Assembly (NCBI GenBank): GCA_007116195.1
Contig: SKIX01000246.1
Coordinates: forward strand, 1 to 33,354
Direction of reading: 5' to 3'
DNA: 33,354 nucleotides
Origin: Marinospirillum sp.
GTDB taxonomy: Bacteria; Pseudomonadota; Gammaproteobacteria; Pseudomonadales; Halomonadaceae
The notes under the pieces: model-generated
The model's database searches: none
Seen by the model: only the letters and a program-made list of their open reading frames with translations
Told to the model about the DNA's origin: nothing
Made by a program: the position numbers and the translations under genes
Shown: piece by piece, positions 16,372 through 24,533 of the stretch
Layout of the letters: each line of letters begins with the position of its first letter
How positions within the stretch are numbered: position 1 is the stretch's first letter

Positions 16372-17148
16372 TTAACTTTGAATAAAATCACTAACCAGCT
16401 GGCCAAAGGCATCAGCCTGCTCAGCATGCAACCAGTGGCCTGCGTCCAAGTCTGCTAGCTGAAGGTTAGGAAAGCCACGTTTAAACTCATCTAACAAGGC
16501 GTCTTCTACATAGTCAGAACGAGTACCTCGTATCGCTAAACAAGGGCCAGAAAAAACTCGTCCTTCAGCCATAGCAGGAGGCGCATCAATGATCGATTGA
16601 TAATCGCGGGCAATCTCTTCAACAGCCACACGCAAACGCAAGCCATCTTCAGTACGAATCAGGTTCGTCAGTAAAAATAAGCGAGTTTGCACATCATCGA
16701 CATAGTCTGCCAGCAGGTGATCCGCTTCACGCCGTTCATGCCAGGGTTCACGTGCAAACAGCTCTCGCAGACCGGCAATAATTTCCGAGTGGGTGTGTTC
16801 ATAGCGAACAGGGGCAATGTCAGCCAACACCAGCTTGTCAACACGACTGGGGTAGCGCAAAGCAAACTCCATGGCTACCTTGCCGCCCATAGAGTGCCCA
16901 AGCAAGCTAACCTGGTCTAAGTCTTCACTGTCCAACCAGTACAAAAGGTCTTCAGCTTGCTGACTATAATTCATACCCAGAGCATGAAAACTACGTCCAT
17001 GATTACGTAGATCCAAACACCAGACCCCTAGCTCATCACTCCAACGCCTGGCTAAACCTCGCCAGTTATCGGCACTACCAAAAAGTCCATGCATAACCAC
17101 CAAGGGTTTGCCTTGACCAAAACGCTGGTGCGCAAGAAGACTACTCAT
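16372..17148 (-). CDS. Alpha/beta hydrolase, YbfF-like esterase
   Basis: A 258-residue alpha/beta-hydrolase with nucleophile S86 in GHSMGG, acid D212 in RGTRSD and catalytic H238 in AGHWLHAE. The oxyanion region MHGLFGSADNW is typical of E. coli YbfF, an acyl-ester or acyl-CoA thioesterase. The natural substrate is unknown. It is the first gene of the operon leading to eda, the eIF2B-like gene and the RpiR regulator. A 98-base gap without a clear terminator separates it from the yhhQ-type gene upstream on the same strand, so read-through is possible. Confidence 0.9.
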   Translation of the reverse strand: MSSLLAHQRFGQGKPLVVMHGLFGSADNWRGLARRWSDELGVWCLDLRNHGRSFHALGMNYSQQAEDLLYWLDSEDLDQVSLLGHSMGGKVAMEFALRYPSRVDKLVLADIAPVRYEHTHSEIIAGLRELFAREPWHERREADHLLADYVDDVQTRLFLLTNLIRTEDGLRLRVAVEEIARDYQSIIDAPPAMAEGRVFSGPCLAIRGTRSDYVEDALLDEFKRGFPNLQLADLDAGHWLHAEQADAFGQLVSDFIQS

Positions 17149-17246
17149 GAAAGACTCCTATAACGGGTAATTCCTGCTTTCATGAGATTATGCCAACAAC
17201 CTGCCCCTAAATACCAATTGAAAAGGCATTTTCCTGTGAGAGGATG

Positions 17247-17909
17247 TTAAAGCTGTGCTGCTTTTTGCGGTGCAACCCTCAACAGCCGCTGCTGCAACCA
17301 AGCCAGGAAAAGGCCATAAGCGGGCAAAAAGAACAACAAGGAAAGCACTAATTTGAAGCCATAATCCACTAACGCAATTTCTGGCCAATGAGCAGCCATA
17401 AAAGCATCCGGGCTCTTGTGGAAGGCCGCAGAGAAAAAAACCAAAGTATCCAGCGCATTACCAAAAATCGTCGAAACGGCTGGAGCTACCCACCAATAGG
17501 CTGCATTGCGTAAACGTTCAAATACCTGAATATCTAAAAGCTGACCCAGCAAGTAGGCCAAAAAACTAGCTAGAGCAATACGCGCAACAAACAGATTTAA
17601 CTCTGTTAGACCGGCAAATCCAGCAAAATGCCCCTGTGCAAAAACCACAGAAATAAAGTAGGAAAGCAACAAGGCTGGAAACATCACAGCAAAAATAATG
17701 CGTCTTGCCAGTTCTTTGCCAAAAATCCGCACCGTAAGGTCAGTCGCTAGAAAAATAAAAGGAAAAGTCAGCGCACCATAGGTGTTATGCCAACCCCAAA
17801 ACTCAAAGGGAAACTGCACCAGGTAGTTACTGGCTGCAATAATAGCGATATGCAAGAGGGCAAGATAAACGAGGACTTGTCGGAATTGCACAGGGGACAG
17901 AGACAGCAT
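17247..17909 (-). CDS. YhhQ-type queuosine precursor transporter (VUT family)
   Basis: A 220-residue membrane protein with about six transmembrane segments, the length of E. coli YhhQ. The stretch ATDLTVRIFGKELARR after the second helix and the GNALDTLVFF stretch later are characteristic of this family, which imports preQ0/preQ1 for queuosine synthesis. AAAGGA lies seven bases before the ATG. A short hairpin (CAGGG 17929-17933 with CCCTG 17944-17948) sits in its leader, but it does not resemble a preQ1 riboswitch that I know. Confidence 0.9.
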   Translation of the reverse strand: MLSLSPVQFRQVLVYLALLHIAIIAASNYLVQFPFEFWGWHNTYGALTFPFIFLATDLTVRIFGKELARRIIFAVMFPALLLSYFISVVFAQGHFAGFAGLTELNLFVARIALASFLAYLLGQLLDIQVFERLRNAAYWWVAPAVSTIFGNALDTLVFFSAAFHKSPDAFMAAHWPEIALVDYGFKLVLSLLFFLPAYGLFLAWLQQRLLRVAPQKAAQL

Positions 17910-17965
17910 GGCTGGATCCTTTTTTTGTCAGGGGGCGAGGGAACCCTGGATGAATGAAGGCACGC

Positions 17966-17971
17966 ATTATA
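17966..17971 (-). promoter_or_regulatory. Possible -10 box for the yhhQ-type gene
   Basis: On the minus strand this reads TATAAT, 56 bases before the ATG. The region 17 bases upstream is a T-run of the preceding terminator and not a good -35 element, so this rests on the -10 match alone. Confidence 0.35.
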
Positions 17972-17988
17972 GGCAGACGGCGCGCAAA

Positions 17989-18019
17989 TAAAAAGCCCCT
18001 GCAGTGGCTGCAAGGGCTT
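17989..18019 (-). terminator. Intrinsic terminator after the acyl-CoA synthetase gene
   Basis: Read on the minus strand, AAGCCCTTGCA pairs with TGCAGGGGCTT across a five-base loop with one mismatch, then TTTATTT follows. It lies 35 bases after the stop of the synthetase gene. Confidence 0.82.
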
Positions 18020-18054
18020 CAAGAGCTGGCTGATATAAGGAAGCCAGCTGGCTA

Positions 18055-19941
18055 TCAGCTAACCAGCCCCTGTCCTTTCATAGCCTCCTCAATCTCACTC
18101 AAGCTGGCAGGATCATCAATGGTCGAGGGCACCTGATACTCCTTGCCATCTGCGATGTTACGCAGAATCTTGCGCAGAATCTTGCCGGAGCGAGTCTTGG
18201 GCAGGCGATCGACCACCAGGGTTTGCTTATAGCAGGCAATGGCACCGATTTCTTTACGAACCAAAGCTGCCAGTTCTTTTTCCAGCTCCGCAGGGTCACC
18301 ATCCCAACCATCTTTGGTGATGACCAAGCCAACGGGTAGCTGACCCTTCAACTCATCCGCCACACCAATAACCGCACATTCAGCAACACCCGAATGGGAA
18401 GCAACTATCTCTTCCATTTCACCCGTAGATAAACGGTGGCCGGCAACATTAATCACATCATCAGTACGACCCATGATGAACAAATAGCCGTCTTCATCGA
18501 ACTTACCCCCGTCACCGGTCAGGTAATAACCTGGGTAAGCTGCCATGTAAGAGCTTTCATAGCGTGCATGATCACCCCAAACACTGGTCAAGCAACCTGG
18601 TGGCATAGGTAGTTTGATACACACACTACCCTCTTCATTAGCAGGAGCCTGCTCACCTTTGGAATCAAGGATTTGCACATTAAAGCCGGGCGTTGGATAG
18701 GTGGCCGAACCCGCTTTCGGCTCTACAGGTTCCAGGCCCATCATGTTGCCTGCTATAGCCCAACCCGTTTCTGTTTGCCACCAATGATCAATAACAGGTA
18801 CCGGTAGTAGCTCATTGAGCCAATGGTAGGTTGGAGGATCTAAACGCTCACCAGCCAGGAACATCGTCTTCAAGCTAGAGATATCGTATTTTTCCAGCAT
18901 CTTACCTTCAGGGTCTTCTTTCTTAACAGCTCGGAAAGCAGTAGGTGCAGTAAAGAAGCCACTGATCTTGTACTCTTCAATCATGCGCCAGAAAGCACCG
19001 GAATCAGGTGTTTTAACCGGTTTACCTTCATAAACCACGGTCGTACAACCCGCCAGCAAAGGGGCATAAACAATATAAGAATGGCCTACAACCCAGCCCA
19101 CATCAGAGGCAGCCATAAAGACCTCACCTGGCTCGATGTTGTAAACCGTTTTCATACTGTATTTCAAAGCAACTGCATGCCCACCGTTATCTCGTACGAC
19201 ACCTTTAGGCTTGCCTGTAGTACCTGAAGTATAAAGCACATAAAGCGGATCTGTGGCTTTAACAGGAACAGGATCAACCGCGTCTGCTTTGATCACCTCT
19301 TCCCAATCCACATCCACAGGCGCATTCAGCTCACAGGTTTGTTGTGGGCGCTGGAGTACAACCAGGTGTTCAGGCTTATGCTGTGATTGCTTGATCGCTT
19401 CATCAAGCATGCCTTTGTAGGGGATCACTTTGCTAACTTCGATGCCGCAAGAAGCCGAAACGATGACTTTCGGCTGAGCGTCATCAATACGTACAGCTAG
19501 CTCATGAGGAGCAAAACCGCCAAAAACAACTGAATGCACAGCACCTAAACGGGCACAGGCATACATAGCAACCAAAGCTTCAGGCACCATTGGCATATAA
19601 ATGACAACACGGTCGCCTTTTTCCACGCCTAATTTACGCAGGCCACCAGCAAACTTGGCTACCTGGTCACGCATCTGGCGATAACTCAATTTCGATTGAG
19701 TGTTGGTTACTGGCGAGTCGTAAATAACAGCCGTTTGATCAGCACGACCATTTTCGACATGGTAGTCAAGCGCACAGTAGCTTGTATTAAGTTCACCATC
19801 GACAAACCAGCGCCAAGCACCCTTGTCATCTTTTTCTAGGATTTTGGTTGGCTTTTTATACCAAGGAAGTTGCTCTGCCTGGTCTCGCCAGAAGTCTTCG
19901 GGCTGATTAATGGAGCGCTCATACTCTGCTTTGTAAGTCAT
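18055..19941 (-). CDS. prpE: Propionate/acetate-CoA ligase (PrpE/ACSS3-like)
   Basis: An AMP-forming short-chain acyl-CoA synthetase: carboxylate, ATP and CoA give acyl-CoA, AMP and pyrophosphate. The 628 residues equal the PrpE length and are shorter than Acs (about 650). Motifs are complete: YTSGTTGKPKG, WWQTETGW, YLTGDGG and the C-terminal lysine K587 in TRSGK that protein acetylation switches off in relatives. DHWWQTETGW and VVRDNGGHAVAL point to PrpE/ACSS3 rather than Acs. It stands alone, with its own promoter and terminator. The CbrA/CrbS-like kinase at the left of the window belongs to a family that controls such genes. Confidence 0.9.
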   Translation of the reverse strand: MTYKAEYERSINQPEDFWRDQAEQLPWYKKPTKILEKDDKGAWRWFVDGELNTSYCALDYHVENGRADQTAVIYDSPVTNTQSKLSYRQMRDQVAKFAGGLRKLGVEKGDRVVIYMPMVPEALVAMYACARLGAVHSVVFGGFAPHELAVRIDDAQPKVIVSASCGIEVSKVIPYKGMLDEAIKQSQHKPEHLVVLQRPQQTCELNAPVDVDWEEVIKADAVDPVPVKATDPLYVLYTSGTTGKPKGVVRDNGGHAVALKYSMKTVYNIEPGEVFMAASDVGWVVGHSYIVYAPLLAGCTTVVYEGKPVKTPDSGAFWRMIEEYKISGFFTAPTAFRAVKKEDPEGKMLEKYDISSLKTMFLAGERLDPPTYHWLNELLPVPVIDHWWQTETGWAIAGNMMGLEPVEPKAGSATYPTPGFNVQILDSKGEQAPANEEGSVCIKLPMPPGCLTSVWGDHARYESSYMAAYPGYYLTGDGGKFDEDGYLFIMGRTDDVINVAGHRLSTGEMEEIVASHSGVAECAVIGVADELKGQLPVGLVITKDGWDGDPAELEKELAALVRKEIGAIACYKQTLVVDRLPKTRSGKILRKILRNIADGKEYQVPSTIDDPASLSEIEEAMKGQGLVS

Positions 19942-19977
19942 CTTTTCCTCTGCACCATTTATTGATTAACACCCTTG

Positions 19978-19989
19978 AGTGTCAACACT
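19978..19989. promoter_or_regulatory. Inverted repeat at the predicted start point of the synthetase gene
   Basis: AGTGT-CA-ACACT is a 12-base inverted repeat with five-base arms. It sits directly downstream of the -10 box, where a bound repressor would block transcription. Confidence 0.35.
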
Positions 19990-20016
19990 TATAAGAATTT
20001 ACTCGGTAACTCTAAA
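19988..20016 (-). promoter_or_regulatory. Sigma70-type promoter of the acyl-CoA synthetase gene
   Basis: On the minus strand TTTAGA (20011-20016), a 17-base spacer and TATAAG (19988-19993) lie before the gene. Each box is one or two bases from consensus, and the leader would be about 40 bases. AGAGGA four bases before the ATG is the ribosome binding site. Confidence 0.6.
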
Positions 20017-20310
20017 GCAGATCAGCAGATTTGCAACTAATACAAAAGGCGAAAGAATGAAAAAAACCCTTTAATTACAGCCTACTAAAAAACAAAAAAC
20101 CTAAACCCAGACTTCAGCCAAGGCGCTGAAATTGCTGACAATCCAACCTCCGAGGCTCAACCTGGTAAAAACCTTATCTTTATCTGCAGTCAAAAACCTC
20201 ATCAACCAGCAGTGAACAACCGCTGCAAAAGAGTTAGAATGCGAAATGAAAAATATACAAATCAATAAAATAACAACCTATACATTTTCTCAGCAGCCGA
20301 GTTTAAGCGC

Positions 20311-20625
20311 ATGAAACAACCTAGTGGTCCGATGATCAATGAACTCAGAAACAACGCCCAGCAAGCAACTACTCTGCTTAAAGCACTAGCCAATGAAAAC
20401 AGGCTTATGATTCTTTGCTACCTGGATGGTAAGGAAATGTCGGTCAGCGAACTGAATGAGTGCCTGGATTTGAGCCAATCTGCTTTGTCGCAACACCTGG
20501 CCATATTAAGACGTGATGGTTTGGTACAAACACGGCGAGAATCACAAACTATTTACTATTCCTTGAAGGGTGAGGAAGCACAACAAGTCATCCGCACCCT
20601 TCACAGCATGTATTGCAGTTCTTAG
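20311..20625 (+). CDS. ArsR family regulator, BigR/SqrR/YgaV-like
   Basis: A 104-residue winged-helix repressor. The recognition helix SQSALSQHL (56-64) and the wing RRESQTIYYSL (76-86) are clear. C36 in ILCYL and C102 in the last helix (MYC) are 66 residues apart, the same spacing as the two sensing cysteines of SqrR and BigR, which form a tetrasulfide bridge with persulfides. No metal-site CxC of ArsR/SmtB type is present. A third cysteine, C51, precedes the recognition helix. No sulfide-oxidation gene is in the window. The ribosome binding site before this ATG is weak, and an ATG seven codons later is possible. The stop overlaps the convergent sohB stop. Confidence 0.85.
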   Translation: MKQPSGPMINELRNNAQQATTLLKALANENRLMILCYLDGKEMSVSELNECLDLSQSALSQHLAILRRDGLVQTRRESQTIYYSLKGEEAQQVIRTLHSMYCSS

Positions 20626-21641
20626 TGCTTAAAAGGCGCCTGTAGCTTAGGCCACCAGGCCAGCAGGCGCCCCTCGGCTACCTTAGCGACCTGCAAAGCC
20701 AACCGCTCAGCCAGGGGTTGCTGCTTTTTCAAACGCAGCTGATAAACCTCTGCTGTTTCCATTTTCTGCATCAAATAGTCTTCACTCGTCATTAAGCGGT
20801 CTACCAAGTTCAAGCTGACAGCCTGCTCACCGTACCAAACCTCTCCTTTAGCAACACGATCTATGTCGAGTTCAGGCCGATGGCGCTGCACATAAGCTTT
20901 AAACAAGCCGTGGGTTGCTTCCAGATCATCAATAAATTTCTGTCGTGCCTCTGGGGTATTTTCACCCAACAGCGTCAAGGTTCTTTTATATTCACCTGCC
21001 GTTAAGACTTCATAGTCCACCTGGTTCTTTTTTAGTAGCCGATTAAAATTAGGCATCTCAGCAACTACGCCGATAGAACCTATCACGGCAAAGGGTGCCG
21101 CCAGCAACTGCTGCCCAGTAACGGCCATCATATAACCACCAGAGGCAGCAACCTTATCAATACAAACCGTCAGCCTTAGCTCTCGATCACGCAACCGCTG
21201 CAACTGTGCAGCAGCATAACCATAGCTATGCACCAGACCACCAGCACTTTCCAGACGAACCACGACTTCATCTTCTGAGCGCAGCAACCCCAGTAGACAA
21301 GTAATTTCTCTGCCTAAGGCCCCTGCCTGGGTAGCGGCTAAGTCCCCTTTAAAATCCAGTACAAACACTCGTGGTCGCTGGGCCAGCTCAGCATCCCGCT
21401 GTTTTTTTTGCTGCTTTGTTTGCTTACGCTCCTGTTTTAAAAACTTACCGGTCAACCACTGCTCCTGCACACCTTCGCGCTGTTCCTCCAACTGCTCATT
21501 CAGCGAATAAATTTCTACTTGCTCTTGGTCGGAGCGACCACGTTTCATACTGGCCAGGACACCAATAACCAGAAAAGTGACCACAGCAAAACTTAGCAGC
21601 TTTAATAAAAAACCTAGGTAGTCCACTAAAAACTCAGGCAC
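20622..21641 (-). CDS. sohB: SohB-type inner-membrane protease (S49 family)
   Basis: A 339-residue peptidase of the signal peptide peptidase A family. It has one N-terminal transmembrane helix (about 10-31), a charged coiled linker rich in Glu, Gln and Lys (about 38-88), and the S49 catalytic domain with the Ser/Lys dyad S167 (AASGGY) and K219 (GEYKR). Length and architecture match E. coli SohB. It cleaves membrane or periplasmic peptides; the natural substrate is unclear. It converges with the ArsR-type gene, their stop codons overlapping at 20622-20625. Confidence 0.93.
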   Translation of the reverse strand: MPEFLVDYLGFLLKLLSFAVVTFLVIGVLASMKRGRSDQEQVEIYSLNEQLEEQREGVQEQWLTGKFLKQERKQTKQQKKQRDAELAQRPRVFVLDFKGDLAATQAGALGREITCLLGLLRSEDEVVVRLESAGGLVHSYGYAAAQLQRLRDRELRLTVCIDKVAASGGYMMAVTGQQLLAAPFAVIGSIGVVAEMPNFNRLLKKNQVDYEVLTAGEYKRTLTLLGENTPEARQKFIDDLEATHGLFKAYVQRHRPELDIDRVAKGEVWYGEQAVSLNLVDRLMTSEDYLMQKMETAEVYQLRLKKQQPLAERLALQVAKVAEGRLLAWWPKLQAPFKH

Positions 21642-21726
21642 TTAAGCCTCCTCATCGACATCAGTTACAACAGGGGTTGATTAAAACATACGTTTGAAAT
21701 AAGCTGGGTGCTTACTCCAACAAAAC

Positions 21727-21733
21727 AAGAGGA
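21727..21733 (+). promoter_or_regulatory. Ribosome binding site fixing the SCP2-domain gene start
   Basis: AAGAGGA lies seven bases before the ATG at 21741. It favours that start over an upstream in-frame start at 21708, which would add 11 unconserved-looking residues. Confidence 0.7.
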
Positions 21734-21740
21734 TACTCTC

Positions 21741-22055
21741 ATGGCAGACATCAACGCTATTATTGAAGGCCTGAATGACAAGTTCAATGCAGAGGCTGCC
21801 AGCGGCATGGACGAAGTCTTTCAATTCAGCCTAGAAGATGCGGACCCCTACCATATCATTATTCAGGAAGGTCAATGCCAGATTAACCCAGGCGAGCATG
21901 ACGACCCTTCAGTTACTTTGATTATGAACAAAGAAACGCTTAAAGGCATACTCACAGGTGAAGAAGATGGTATGCAAGCTTTTATGGCTGGCAAGCTGCG
22001 TGCTGAAGGCGACATGATGCTAGCCACCAAGTTGAGCGCCCTCTTCCCTGTTTGA
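21741..22055 (+). CDS. SCP2 sterol-carrier domain protein
   Basis: A 104-residue single-domain protein of the SCP2 fold (hydrophobic lipid-binding pocket). The pattern FQFSLEDADPYHIIIQEG, then DPSVTLIMNKETLKGILTGEEDG and the closing MAGKLRAEGDMMLATKL helix are typical. Such small SCP2 proteins are widespread in marine gammaproteobacteria; the ligand is not known, with acyl-CoA or other lipids suggested. It stands alone between sohB (divergent) and a terminator. Confidence 0.88.
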   Translation: MADINAIIEGLNDKFNAEAASGMDEVFQFSLEDADPYHIIIQEGQCQINPGEHDDPSVTLIMNKETLKGILTGEEDGMQAFMAGKLRAEGDMMLATKLSALFPV

Positions 22056-22087
22056 GTTCCCTGAATACCCTGACCCTGCAAACCTTT

Positions 22088-22111
22088 GGCAGCTTCTAAG
22101 CTGCCTTTTTT
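22088..22111 (+). terminator. Intrinsic terminator after the SCP2-domain gene
   Basis: GGCAGC (22088-22093), loop TTCTAA, GCTGCC (22100-22105), then six T. It separates the SCP2 gene from the PP2C gene downstream. Confidence 0.92.
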
Positions 22112-22190
22112 CGTGTTAACCACTTCAGGCTGTTAAGTTCGCTAGTCATCAAGCCCAACATTCGGTAACATTAGTAAACTTTGCAATACC

Positions 22191-22194
22191 GAGG
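22191..22194 (+). promoter_or_regulatory. Ribosome binding site for a TTG start
   Basis: GAGG lies five bases before TTG at 22200. No ATG is available before the first transmembrane helix, so the TTG start is likely. Confidence 0.55.
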
Positions 22195-22199
22195 TTCGC

Positions 22200-23906
22200 T
22201 TGATTAGTCTTCTCACCAGCAAATTCCGCTCACTTCGCTGGTTTATCTTCTTTACTATTCTCGTAAGCTGCCTAGTCGTCTTCTTGGGCACCTCGATCAT
22301 TACGTCGTTGCATTATGAAAACTTGATGGCCCAGCAAGCTAAAAACATGCTGGCACTGCCGGTAACGGTTGATGTCCGTCTTGCCTATATCCTCAGCTTC
22401 GTATTCTTTTCAGTCATTGTTATGGCTCTTGCTGCGCTGATTTCGCACCTGGCTACTCGTCACATACACCTCGCGGTTAATGAGTTTCAGCAAGAAATCA
22501 AAACAATAGAAACAGCCCAAGATCTTAGAGCTTTTGATGCCCGCCCAGAACAGTTCTTATTTGAGGAGCTCAGCGACGCCTTTGCCGGCGTTAATCAGCT
22601 AGCCCAACGCCTGGACTCTATACTGGTCGACAAGAGTTTGCTGCAAAAAGCCTTAGACCTTGCCGAGCAGGAAGACCGCATGGCAGCGGATATTCTTTAT
22701 GGCCATCTGATTGAAAAAAACGCTGAAAGCCCCCTAGGCATAGCTCACCGTATTCGCTCTTCTAGCCACTTTAGCGGCGATATCGTCTTAGTCCGTACCG
22801 CACCTTCCGGAAGCGTTTTTGTGCTCTTGGCTGACGCAACTGGGCACGGACTATCAGCGACGATTACCATCATGCCAATTATTTCTGTCTTTGATGCCAT
22901 GGTAAAAAAAGGCCATGAATTGCCCTTCATTCTTCGAGAAATGAACAAGCGCTTATTAAAGGATCTACCTGATGACCGCTTTGTTGCAGCAATTTTAATG
23001 GAAATCAGGCCTGGCGACCAAGAGCTGCGTCTGTGGAACGGTGGGATGCCAAGAAGCCTTGTCCTCAACCCTCATCGCCAGCTAGTCACTAGTCTACGCT
23101 CTCAGCATATGGCTCTGGGCATCCTGGATGATAGCCTGTTTGATGCTACAACGGAACGCTTACAGTTGCCCGCTGAAGGTTACCTGCTTTGCATGAGTGA
23201 TGGCTTGGCTGAACAGCGGAGTCAGACACAAGAAGCCTTTGGCGAAGACAGGCTGCTCGCCTGCCTAGAGCAGAGCCAGGGCAAAGCGGTTATTCCAACA
23301 CTACTTGAAGCCGTAACTCAGCATGCAGGCAAACAAGTACCTGATGACGACATTTCTATGGTGGTGCTTGACTTTGAACGCCTCAATCAACACTGGGCAA
23401 AACATCAAACAACAAGCTTGCAGCCGCCACAGCTGCCTTCCTCTGCTTTTCAGTGGCAGGTGCGCATTCAGGGCGAGCAGCTGACTAATCAAAACCTCCC
23501 CGCGATCATCAACGACTTTTTACAAGCGCTTAAACTGGATGCTCAGCTAATCCACCGGATTTTCAATATCAGCTTACTTCTGCTGGACAAAGGCCTGAAT
23601 GAAAACCTTTTACAACTTGCGCCCCAGTTACGCCAACAGTATCTGAGCCGTGAAGGTGAAGCAGGGTTACAAAGCTACTATCAAAAACGCAAAGAAGCCC
23701 TATGCCAGCTAGATGAGCAAGCCTTTTTAGAGTTTCGTATTCAGAATCTACCTGGTCAACAGCAGGAGGACGCTAAACTCCAGCTGGATTTAATCGATAA
23801 CGGTCAGGGAACGCCTTCCCCTTTTGAGGCTAGACTACTAGAGGAATGGCAGGTAAAAGATGCGCAGCTATTGGCCGGTGGCCACCATCAACGCATCACT
23901 CTCTAG
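22200..23906 (+). CDS. Membrane HAMP-PP2C (SpoIIE) phosphatase with degenerate kinase-like C-terminus
   Basis: A 568-residue protein: transmembrane helices at about 13-35 and 62-84, a HAMP-like segment (about 86-140), a PP2C/SpoIIE phosphatase domain (about 165-395) and a C-terminal domain (about 415-568). The metal aspartates are present: D194 (FSGD), D212 (ADATGHG), D334 (SDG) and D383/D384. The C-terminal domain aligns with the HATPase domain of the REC-PP2C protein at 24534-26252, but the N box is lost (L460, D463 and K464 where the other has E460, N463 and N464) and the G2 box is absent. It should act as a phosphatase only, like SiaA, on a STAS partner. It starts at TTG and converges with the cheD gene seven bases away. 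Confidence 0.88.
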   Translation: MISLLTSKFRSLRWFIFFTILVSCLVVFLGTSIITSLHYENLMAQQAKNMLALPVTVDVRLAYILSFVFFSVIVMALAALISHLATRHIHLAVNEFQQEIKTIETAQDLRAFDARPEQFLFEELSDAFAGVNQLAQRLDSILVDKSLLQKALDLAEQEDRMAADILYGHLIEKNAESPLGIAHRIRSSSHFSGDIVLVRTAPSGSVFVLLADATGHGLSATITIMPIISVFDAMVKKGHELPFILREMNKRLLKDLPDDRFVAAILMEIRPGDQELRLWNGGMPRSLVLNPHRQLVTSLRSQHMALGILDDSLFDATTERLQLPAEGYLLCMSDGLAEQRSQTQEAFGEDRLLACLEQSQGKAVIPTLLEAVTQHAGKQVPDDDISMVVLDFERLNQHWAKHQTTSLQPPQLPSSAFQWQVRIQGEQLTNQNLPAIINDFLQALKLDAQLIHRIFNISLLLLDKGLNENLLQLAPQLRQQYLSREGEAGLQSYYQKRKEALCQLDEQAFLEFRIQNLPGQQQEDAKLQLDLIDNGQGTPSPFEARLLEEWQVKDAQLLAGGHHQRITL

Positions 23907-23913
23907 TAGCTGA

Positions 23914-24522
23914 CTAGAAAAGATCCACTTCGCCAACTTCGGGCTTGCGCTCCACCTGCTTCAGGTACTTGTTCTCCCGCTCAACAATAGTTCTATTGTG
24001 CAGGCTATTAATTTTTTTCAGCATCACTTTGCCAGTCTGCGGAAAGAAATGCACCTTACGCGGGTAAATATCTAAAACATCTTTAGCGACTATGGGAATA
24101 CCTTCATTGCTAAGGTGCTCTAAAACAAATTGCACATTGCGCTCACCAACATTAGCAAAGTTAAAGTCTTTAATAACCTTACCACCACCAAAAACCTTGG
24201 CTTCCAGTCGTCGCCGTTGCGCGCCTAGCTTTAACAAGTGGTTGACCAGGAGCTCCATAGCATAAACACCGTAGCGTGCTGATTCATTCAAAGGTGAAGC
24301 TTCTGCAGAGCGATCATGCGGTAATAAAAAGTGATTTAAGCCACCTACACCCGAATAGTTGTCTCTCAAGCAAACAGCAACGCAAGAACCCAAGACCGTA
24401 ACCAGCATTTCACCGTTATCGGTTGCAAAGTATTCCCCAGGTAAAACCTTGACTGCAGGCACTTCAAAGTGACGGTCGTAATAGTGCGAAAGAGCAAAGT
24501 GTTTATCAACTTCTATATCCAT
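23914..24522 (-). CDS. cheD: CheD chemoreceptor glutamine deamidase, copy 1
   Basis: A 202-residue CheD that deamidates glutamines in chemoreceptors. C47 in VTVLGSCV and H64 in GLNHF are the catalytic pair. I start at the ATG ending at 24522, which has GGGAG five bases upstream and lies 11 bases after the stop of the PP2C-HATPase gene; the longer frame begins at TTG 24561 inside that gene. It is the last gene of the minus-strand cluster and the second cheD in it. The C-terminus is GEVDLF, a tail shared in form with the other CheD and with the short receptor-like protein. Confidence 0.93.
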   Translation of the reverse strand: MDIEVDKHFALSHYYDRHFEVPAVKVLPGEYFATDNGEMLVTVLGSCVAVCLRDNYSGVGGLNHFLLPHDRSAEASPLNESARYGVYAMELLVNHLLKLGAQRRRLEAKVFGGGKVIKDFNFANVGERNVQFVLEHLSNEGIPIVAKDVLDIYPRKVHFFPQTGKVMLKKINSLHNRTIVERENKYLKQVERKPEVGEVDLF

Positions 24523-24527
24523 AACCG

Positions 24528-24532
24528 CTCCC
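24528..24532 (-). promoter_or_regulatory. Ribosome binding site fixing the start of cheD copy 1
   Basis: On the minus strand GGGAG lies five bases before the ATG at 24522, just after the TAG of the upstream gene. Confidence 0.7.
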
Positions 24533-24533
24533 G

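Larger units (their letters stand above)
19942..20310. other. 369-base AT-rich intergenic region between divergent prpE-like and arsR-type genes
   Basis: No reading frame of note lies here. It holds the minus-strand promoter of the synthetase gene (19988-20016) with an inverted repeat at its start point (19978-19989). On the plus strand, TATACA at 20254-20259 and at 20279-20284 could be -10 boxes for the regulator, but neither has a good -35 element. The middle part (about 20050-20230) shows nothing I can name. Confidence 0.6.

Noticed and set aside
17910..17965. preQ1 riboswitch in the leader of the YhhQ-type gene
   Set aside because: Only a five-pair hairpin is present; I see no pseudoknot pattern or A-rich tail of a known preQ1 class.
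19942..20310. Small RNA or hidden gene in the long AT-rich gap
   Set aside because: No convincing frame, and no promoter-plus-terminator pair, was found beyond the promoter of the synthetase gene.
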